Shown here: piece by piece, positions 58,694-64,000 of the stretch
Layout of the letters: each line of letters opens with the position of its first letter
How positions within the stretch are numbered: position 1 is the first letter of the stretch
Source of the DNA: Pseudomonas fluorescens
GTDB lineage: Bacteria; Pseudomonadota; Gammaproteobacteria; Pseudomonadales; Pseudomonadaceae
NCBI RefSeq assembly: GCF_005938625.1
Contig: NZ_VCNJ01000015.1
Location: 1 to 64,000 of the forward strand
DNA: 64,000 bases
Direction of reading: 5' to 3'
Notes under the pieces: generated by a model
Seen by the model: only the letters and a program-made list of their open reading frames with translations
Database searches by the model: none
What the model was told of the DNA's origin: nothing
Made by a program: the position numbers and the translations under genes

Positions 58694-59914
58694 ATGCAAA
58701 TCATCGACAAGCTGAGCATCCTCGCCGACGCCGCCAAGTACGACGCCTCCTGCGCGAGCAGCGGCGCGCCCAAGCGCAGCTCCGAAGGCAAGAGCGGCTT
58801 GGGTTCGACCGATGGCATGGGCATCTGCCACAGCTACACGCCGGACGGCCGCTGCGTGTCGCTGTTGAAGATTCTGCTGACCAACTTCTGTCTTTACGAT
58901 TGCCAATACTGCGTCAACCGCCGCTCCAGCGATGTCCCGCGTGCCCGTTTCACCCCCGAAGAGGTCGTGGCGCTGACCATGGATTTCTACCGGCGCAATT
59001 GCGTCAGCGGGCTGTTTCTCAGTTCCGGCATCATTCGATCGGCAGACTACACGATGGAGCAACTGGTGCGGGTGGCGAAGCTGCTGCGCGAAGAGCATGA
59101 GTTTCGCGGGTACATCCATCTCAAGACCATTCCCGAAGCCGATCCGGCATTGATCGAGGAGGCTGGCCGCTACGCCGATCGCCTGAGCGTCAACATCGAA
59201 CTGCCGACCGATGCCAGCCTGCAAGTGCTGGCGCCGGAGAAGGATATCGCTTCGATCAAACAGGCGATGAGCACCATCTACACCGGCGTGCAGACGGTTT
59301 TGAACGAACCGCGCTCGGCGAAGTTCGCCCCCGCCGGGCAGAGCACGCAATTGATCGTCGGCGCCGACGACACCGACGACAGCACCATCCTCCACAGCGC
59401 GCAGGCCTTGTACGGCAACTTCCGTCTGCGCCGGGTTTACTACTCAGCCTTCAGCCCGATCCCCGACAGCCCGAAAAGCGTACCGCTGGCCGCGCCGCCG
59501 CTGATGCGCGAACACCGTTTGTATCAGGCCGATTTTCTCCTGCGCAGCTACGGCTACAGCGCCGATGAGTTGCTTAAGGGGCCGGGCAATCTGGCGCTGG
59601 ACATCGACCCGAAACTGGCCTGGGCGTTGCAGAATCGCGAGGTGTTTCCGCTGGATCTGAACCGTGCCGAAGCATCCTTGATTGCGCGTATTCCCGGTAT
59701 CGGACTGCGCACCACCGAACGTCTGGTCGAGCTGCGCAGGCAGCGGCGCATTCGTTACGAAGACGTCGCGCGCATGCGTTGCGTGCTGGCCAAGGCCAAG
59801 CCGTTCATCATCACCAGCGACTATCACCCGCAGCAAGCCGAGGTCACCAGCCATTTGCTCTATCAGCAACTGCGCGACCGGCCGATGCCGCAGCAGATGG
59901 GGCTGTGGGGATGA
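58694..59914 (+). CDS. SOS-linked radical SAM protein (putative DNA modification/repair)
   Basis: A 406-residue radical SAM enzyme of the putative DNA modification/repair family. The [4Fe-4S] Cys cluster is LLTNFCLYDCQYCVNRRSS (C-x3-C-x2-C); a conserved GICHSYTPDGRC precedes it. The C-terminal 80 residues carry helix-hairpin-helix motifs (RAEASLIARIPGIGLRTTER), which bind DNA. The start is ATG 58694, directly after the LexA box. The next gene starts inside its stop codon region (ATGA). The chemistry on DNA is unproven. Confidence 0.9.
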   Translation: MQIIDKLSILADAAKYDASCASSGAPKRSSEGKSGLGSTDGMGICHSYTPDGRCVSLLKILLTNFCLYDCQYCVNRRSSDVPRARFTPEEVVALTMDFYRRNCVSGLFLSSGIIRSADYTMEQLVRVAKLLREEHEFRGYIHLKTIPEADPALIEEAGRYADRLSVNIELPTDASLQVLAPEKDIASIKQAMSTIYTGVQTVLNEPRSAKFAPAGQSTQLIVGADDTDDSTILHSAQALYGNFRLRRVYYSAFSPIPDSPKSVPLAAPPLMREHRLYQADFLLRSYGYSADELLKGPGNLALDIDPKLAWALQNREVFPLDLNRAEASLIARIPGIGLRTTERLVELRRQRRIRYEDVARMRCVLAKAKPFIITSDYHPQQAEVTSHLLYQQLRDRPMPQQMGLWG

Positions 59915-60744
59915 TCAATCTTGATTGCGACGATTTGTTCGACACGTGGCGCCAGCAGGCGCGCTGGCTACTGAGCCATGAAGTCGACCCGAGTCTGGTG
60001 AGCTGGGCCTCGCAGGGCGTGGCTGATCTGTTTGCAAGTGATGAGCCGGTGCCTGAAGGGCAGGGGCCGTTTATGGCGAGAATCCCGCGCGCGCTGATTG
60101 ATACCCTGGAACAAGCTTCGCGCTATCGTGGCGATCAACGCTGGAGCCTGTTGTATGAAGTGTTGTGGCGCGTCAGCCATGGCGACCGCACGGCGATGAT
60201 GGCCGGGGACAAACTCGGCAGTGAGTTGCAGCGACGTATCAAGCAAGTGAATCGGGAAGCCCATCATCTGCATGCGTTTGTGCGTTTCATCGAGCGCCCG
60301 TCATCAAGCGCGGGTCCGCAATATGTGGCTTGGCATGAGCCGGCCCACGACATTCTACACAGTGCCAGTGAGCATTTTATTGGGCGGATGGGCCGCCACC
60401 GCTGGTTGATCGCCACGCCGCGTGACGGGGTTTATTACGATGGCGAGCAATTGATTCATCAGCGGCAATGCCCGGTGGAATGGCAGCAGTTGGCGCAGAA
60501 CGTCGACGATCCTCATGGTGATCTGTGGCTGACTTATTACAGCCACATCTTTAATCCTGCGCGGTTGAACGAGAAGGTCATGCAGGGGCATTTGCCGGCG
60601 CGGTTCTGGAAAAATTTGCCGGAAGGGGAGTTGATTCCTGGGTTGATTACGCAGGCGCGGATGGGGAAACAGCAGAATGGGCAGGCGAGTGGGATTGCTG
60701 AGCGACTTGGTAAACGAATAACGCTGAAAAGCCCCTCACCCTAA
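59911..60744 (+). CDS. TIGR03915-family DNA metabolism protein
   Basis: A 277-residue partner of the radical SAM protein, in the family that always accompanies it: a helical N-terminus (DDLFDTWRQQARWLLSHEVD), RYRGDQRWSLLYEVLWRVSH, HAFVRFIERPSS, HDILHSASEHFIGRMGRHRW and LWLTYYSHIFNPARLNEKVM. In other bacteria this domain is fused to a uracil-DNA-glycosylase (UdgX-like) domain; here it stands alone. The last codons and stop come from a repeat. Overlaps the previous gene by four bases, so it is also under the LexA box. Confidence 0.87.
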   Translation: MINLDCDDLFDTWRQQARWLLSHEVDPSLVSWASQGVADLFASDEPVPEGQGPFMARIPRALIDTLEQASRYRGDQRWSLLYEVLWRVSHGDRTAMMAGDKLGSELQRRIKQVNREAHHLHAFVRFIERPSSSAGPQYVAWHEPAHDILHSASEHFIGRMGRHRWLIATPRDGVYYDGEQLIHQRQCPVEWQQLAQNVDDPHGDLWLTYYSHIFNPARLNEKVMQGHLPARFWKNLPEGELIPGLITQARMGKQQNGQASGIAERLGKRITLKSPSP

Positions 60745-60921
60745 CCCTCCCGAAACGTCGGACCGCCCATAGGGAGAGGGGACTGACCGAGGTGTTTGGA
60801 CTTGATCCATCGACCTGAACGATCAAGTCGAACTCAGGTTTTGAACGGCACAAAGATCGGCTCCCTTTCCCCCTCGCCCCCTGGGGGCGGTCCGACGTTT
60901 CGGGAGGGCTGGGGTGAGGGG
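60731..60921. repeat. Long imperfect palindrome, MITE-like
   Basis: CCCCTCACCCTAACCCTCCC followed by GAAACGTCGGACCGCCC at the left, and the near-exact inverse at the right (60884-60921), with about 100 unique bases in between. The arms resemble non-autonomous inverted-repeat elements; no transposase is present. Confidence 0.75.
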
Positions 60922-60963
60922 GAAAGAATCTCAAGCACGCCACAAATACTGCGCCAAACGCCA

Positions 60964-61004
60964 TAAAAAAAAGCCCCCCACCAATCACTCGGTGGAGGGC
61001 TTTT
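60964..61004 (-). terminator. Intrinsic terminator of ilvE
   Basis: On the minus strand AAGCCCTCCACC pairs with GGTGGGGGGCTT, followed by a run of eight T. It lies 20 bases after the ilvE stop. Confidence 0.92.
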
Positions 61005-61024
61005 CGACATCACCAGCCGTCAAA

Positions 61025-62044
61025 TCAAACCTTGACGATCCAGCCCGCTGGCGCTTCGATGTCGCCGGTCTGCACGCCAGTCAGCTCTTTGTAAAGCTTC
61101 TGGGTCACAGGACCTACTTCGGTTTCGCTGTGGAACACATGCAGATGGTCGTTGTAGCTGATGCCACCGATCGGCGTGATCACCGCAGCAGTACCGCAAG
61201 CGCCGGCTTCCTTGAAGTCCGACAGCTTGTCGATCAGCACATCGCCTTCAACCACTTCCAGGCCCAGACGCGATTTCGCCAGTTCGATCAGCGACAGGCG
61301 GGTGATGCCTGGCAGAACGGACGGCGAGTTCGGGGTGATGAACTTGTTGTCGTGGGTGATTCCGAAGAAGTTGGCCGAACCGACTTCTTCGATCTTGGTG
61401 TGGGTCATCGGATCCAGGTAGATCGCGTCGGCGAAGTTGGCTTTCTTCGCTTTCGAGCCCGGCATCAGGCTGGCCGCGTAGTTGCCGCCGACCTTGGCTG
61501 CGCCGGTGCCTTGTGGGGCAGCGCGGTCGTAGCTGGAGATCTGGAAGTTGTGCGGGGTCAGGCCGCCCTTGAAGTAGGCACCGACCGGGATGCAGAAGAT
61601 CGAGAAGATGAACTCGGGGGCAGTGCGCACGCCGATGTTGTCGCCCACGCCGATCACGAACGGACGCAGGTACAGCGCGCCGCCGGTGCCGTATGGCGGA
61701 ATGAAGCGCTCGTTGGCGCGAACCACTTCTTTACAGGCTTCGATGAACTGCTCGGTGTCGACCGTCGGCATCAGTAGACGCGCGCAGCTGCGTTGCATGC
61801 GCAGGGCGTTCTGGTCCGGGCGGAACAGGTTGATCGAGCCGTCCTTGCAACGATAGGCCTTCATGCCTTCGAAGCACTGCTGGCCATAGTGAAGGGCAGT
61901 CGAGCCTTCGCTGATGTGCAGCACGTTATCTTCGGTCAGGGTGCCCTTGTCCCACTCGCCATCGCGAAAGTACGACAGATAGCGTTTGTCGGTCTTGATG
62001 TAGTCAAAACCCAGCTTGTCCCAATTGATGCTTTCGTTACCCAT
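61025..62044 (-). CDS. ilvE: Branched-chain amino acid aminotransferase
   Basis: A 339-residue fold-type IV aminotransferase interconverting Leu, Ile and Val with their 2-oxo acids. PLP Lys is in TGAAKVGGNYAAS; substrate loops include YGQQCFEGMKAYR, GGALYLRPFVIG and EEVGSANFF. It is somewhat longer than the E. coli enzyme, as usual for the eukaryote-like BCAT-2 subgroup. The start is ATG 62044. It is near the bkd genes, which degrade the 2-oxo acids it produces, but in its own transcription unit. Confidence 0.95.
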   Translation of the reverse strand: MGNESINWDKLGFDYIKTDKRYLSYFRDGEWDKGTLTEDNVLHISEGSTALHYGQQCFEGMKAYRCKDGSINLFRPDQNALRMQRSCARLLMPTVDTEQFIEACKEVVRANERFIPPYGTGGALYLRPFVIGVGDNIGVRTAPEFIFSIFCIPVGAYFKGGLTPHNFQISSYDRAAPQGTGAAKVGGNYAASLMPGSKAKKANFADAIYLDPMTHTKIEEVGSANFFGITHDNKFITPNSPSVLPGITRLSLIELAKSRLGLEVVEGDVLIDKLSDFKEAGACGTAAVITPIGGISYNDHLHVFHSETEVGPVTQKLYKELTGVQTGDIEAPAGWIVKV

Positions 62045-62156
62045 GACACCCTCTATCACTGAACAACCGTCGAAACGGTTCAAGGCTTCTGACGTTTTTT
62101 GGATGGGCACAACAATACTTCATTCTTGAGCGGTTTCGCAGCCGGAATTCGCTCCA

Positions 62157-62284
62157 CTGATCGTTCCCACGCTTGATCGTTCCTACGCTCTGCGTGGGAA
62201 TGCCTCATCGGACGCTCCGCGTTCGGCTTTTGTGACGCAGAGCGTCCCCGGCTGCATTCCCACGCAGAGCGTGGGAACGATCAA
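62157..62284. repeat. GATCGTTCCCACGC-type repeat block
   Basis: Same plan as the block at 23785: outer palindromic arms GATCGTTCCCACGC and inverse, inner arms GGACGCTCCGCGTTC and inverse, here with a partial duplication of the left arm. Confidence 0.88.
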
Positions 62285-62289
62285 CGCAG

Positions 62290-63663
62290 CTACAGGTGCA
62301 ACGCATGCCCCAAAGCACGCAACGCCGCTTCCTGCACCGCTTCACCCAAGGTCGGATGCGCATGAATGGTGCCACCGATGTCTTCCAGCCGCGCGCCCAT
62401 TTCCAGGCTTTGCGCAAACGCCGTCGACAACTCCGACACGCCAACGCCCACCGCTTGCCAGCCGACAATCACATGGTTATCCCGACGAGCGACCACGCGC
62501 ACGAAGCCGCTTTTCGATTCCAGCGTCATCGCCCGGCCGTTGGCGGCGAACGGGAAACTGGAAACGATGCAGTCCAGACCCGCAGCTTTTGCTTCGTCCG
62601 GGGTTTTGCCGACCACCACCAGTTCCGGATCGGTAAAGCACACCGCTGCAATGGCCGTAGGGTTGAACTCGCGGGTCTTGCCGCTGATCAATTCGGCAAC
62701 CATTTCGCCTTGGGCCATGGCGCGGTGGGCGAGCATCGGCTCGCCGCTCAGATCGCCGATGGCGTAAACGTTGCGCATGCTGGTCTGGCAGCGGTTGTCG
62801 ATCTTGATCGCCGAACCGTTCATATCCAGATTAAGCGCTTCGAGGTTCCAGCCTTGGGTATTCGGTTTGCGACCGACGGCGACCAGCACCTGATCGGTTT
62901 CCAGATTCAGGGTTTCACCTTCGGGATCACGCACCTGCAAAGTGCCATCGAAACCCAGCACGCTGTGTTGCAGATACAGCTTCACGCCCAGTTGCTTCAA
63001 GGCGTCATGCACCGGCTGCGTCAGTTCGGCGTCGTAGGCTGGCAGGATGCGATCCTGCGCCTCGACCACACTGACGTCGGCGCCAAGCTTGCGATAAGCA
63101 ATGCCCAGTTCCAGACCAATGTAACCACCGCCAACCACCACCAGACGCTTCGGCACGGACTTCGGTGCCAGCGCTTCGGTGGAGGAGATGATCGGTCCGC
63201 CAATCGGCAGGATCGGCAGATTGACGCTGGTCGAACCGGTGGCCAGCACCAAGTGCTCGCACTGGATGCGCGTGTCGCCGACATCCACGGTTTTACCGTC
63301 GATGACCTTGGCCCAGCCATTGATGACCTGAACCTTGTTCTTCTTCAACAGCGCAGCAACACCGGTGGTCAGGCGATCAACAATGCCGTCCTTCCACTCG
63401 ACGCTTTTAGTGATGTCGAGGGTCGGCGCGGAAACGCTGATGCCCAGCGCCGAATCCTGACTGTGATGCTGGGTCTGGTGAAACTGCTCAGCCACGTGAA
63501 TCAGCGCTTTCGACGGAATGCAGCCGATGTTCAGGCAGGTGCCGCCCAGCGATTGGCCTTCGACCAGAATGGTCGGAATGCCCAGTTGCCCGGCGCGGAT
63601 TGCCGTTACATAACCGCCGGGGCCGCCGCCGATGATCAGCAGCGTAGTGTTCAGAGATTGCAT
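62290..63663 (-). CDS. lpdV: Dihydrolipoyl dehydrogenase of branched-chain oxo acid dehydrogenase
   Basis: A 457-residue FAD disulfide oxidoreductase (E3) that reoxidises lipoamide of the BCKDH complex with NAD+. FAD motif: [18 protein letters not shown]; redox-active disulfide: [16 protein letters not shown] motif: [12 protein letters not shown]; the dimer-interface catalytic His is in [11 protein letters not shown]. The start is ATG 63663. It follows bkdB by seven bases, the gene order bkdA1-bkdA2-bkdB-lpdV of Pseudomonas. Confidence 0.94.
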   Translation of the reverse strand: MQSLNTTLLIIGGGPGGYVTAIRAGQLGIPTILVEGQSLGGTCLNIGCIPSKALIHVAEQFHQTQHHSQDSALGISVSAPTLDITKSVEWKDGIVDRLTTGVAALLKKNKVQVINGWAKVIDGKTVDVGDTRIQCEHLVLATGSTSVNLPILPIGGPIISSTEALAPKSVPKRLVVVGGGYIGLELGIAYRKLGADVSVVEAQDRILPAYDAELTQPVHDALKQLGVKLYLQHSVLGFDGTLQVRDPEGETLNLETDQVLVAVGRKPNTQGWNLEALNLDMNGSAIKIDNRCQTSMRNVYAIGDLSGEPMLAHRAMAQGEMVAELISGKTREFNPTAIAAVCFTDPELVVVGKTPDEAKAAGLDCIVSSFPFAANGRAMTLESKSGFVRVVARRDNHVIVGWQAVGVGVSELSTAFAQSLEMGARLEDIGGTIHAHPTLGEAVQEAALRALGHALHL

Positions 63664-63670
63664 GCGCGCC

Positions 63671-64000
63671 TTACTCCACAAACAAAGTGGCAGGTTGTTC
63701 GATCAGGCCGCGAATGGCCTGGATGAAGAGTGCCGCGTCCATACCGTCGACCACGCGGTGATCGAAGGAACTGGAGAGGTTCATCATCTTGCGGATCACC
63801 ACCTGGCCTTTGACGACCATCGGCCGTTCAACGATTTTGTTGACGCCGACGATGGCCACTTCCGGCAGGTTCAGTACCGGCGTGCTGACGATGCCGCCCA
63901 GCGCACCGAGACTGGTCAGGGTGATGGTCGAGCCGGACAATTCATCGCGGCTGGCCTTGCCATTGCGTGCGGCGTTGGCCAAACGCGAAATCTCGGCGGC
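63671..64000 (-). CDS. bkdB: Lipoamide acyltransferase (E2) of branched-chain oxo acid dehydrogenase, 5' end outside window
   Basis: The last 109 residues of the E2 core catalytic domain: [36 protein letters not shown] and the active-site SFDHRVVDG (His and Asp of the acyltransferase). The C-terminus is [11 protein letters not shown]. The N-terminal lipoyl and E1-binding domains lie beyond the window. Assigned to the branched-chain complex because lpdV follows immediately. Confidence 0.88.
   Translation of the reverse strand, partial: AAEISRLANAARNGKASRDELSGSTITLTSLGALGGIVSTPVLNLPEVAIVGVNKIVERPMVVKGQVVIRKMMNLSSSFDHRVVDGMDAALFIQAIRGLIEQPATLFVE

Noticed and set aside
62296..63726. 476-codon plus-strand frame opposite lpdV
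   Set aside because: Shadow of lpdV, which has every E3 motif.

Overview
The window is a piece of a Pseudomonas chromosome from the P. fluorescens group. The evidence is high GC content, many copies of the typical fluorescent-pseudomonad REP palindromes (GGGAGCGAGC..., GTAGGAGCTGCCG... and GATCGTTCCCACGC... types), a complete hydrogen cyanide synthase operon hcnABC with an RsmA/RsmE-type site on its start codon, and the 3' end of a bkd operon (bkdB-lpdV). No rRNA or tRNA genes, insertion sequences or CRISPR arrays were seen.

Layout. 1-25.7 kb is mostly core housekeeping: a tandem-repeat secreted protein (cut by the window edge), periplasmic chorismate mutase, MATE efflux, YceI, GNAT, a hotdog protein with a divergent TetR regulator, a P1-family peptidase, a PotF-like polyamine-binding protein with a LuxR regulator, an rRNA-methyltransferase-like protein, receiver and HAD proteins, an aldo-keto reductase/SDR/SRPBCC operon with its LysR regulator, a two-component system, a sigma-54-driven membrane operon ending in a 24-residue peptide, hcnABC and a KefC-type antiporter. 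25.7-38.2 kb is an accessory biosynthetic cluster behind an AT-rich leader of about 1.1 kb. 38.3-41.3 kb is a LysR/ModA-like/MFS uptake group. 41.7-48 kb is a mosaic of RcnB, an orphan AT-richer gene, a diguanylate cyclase, FKBP, a bacteriocin/immunity pair, a lone HigA-like regulator and a second immunity-like gene with a DUF6124 gene. 48-64 kb returns to core genes: FtrA-like regulator, rhodanese, amino-acid-binding protein and its AotO-like partner, esterase, MntH, P450 with ArsR regulator, an SOS-controlled radical-SAM pair, ilvE, lpdV and bkdB.

The most interesting system is the 26.9-37.5 kb cluster. Its order is fused indolepyruvate:ferredoxin oxidoreductase, AfsA-type hotdog enzyme, Old Yellow Enzyme, two SDRs, acyl carrier protein, short AMP-ligase, second acyl carrier protein and a FabH-like ketosynthase, with most genes overlapping or tightly spaced. 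AfsA is the key enzyme of gamma-butyrolactone signal synthesis in Streptomyces. One priming ketosynthase, two carriers and C=C/C=O reductases fit assembly of a small acyl butenolide, butyrolactone or furan, possibly from an aryl- or branched-acyl starter made by the oxidoreductase. That product is inference; the gene content is read directly. The leader holds three copies of the ribosome-binding and start region of the first gene.

Other second-look items are a sigma-54 promoter driving a membrane protein plus micro-peptide, a structured minus-strand intergenic region ending in a strong terminator (possible sRNA), a structured leader ahead of the DUF6124 gene, a duplicated immunity gene, a perfect LexA box on the radical-SAM pair, and repeats that supply the C-termini of two proteins.
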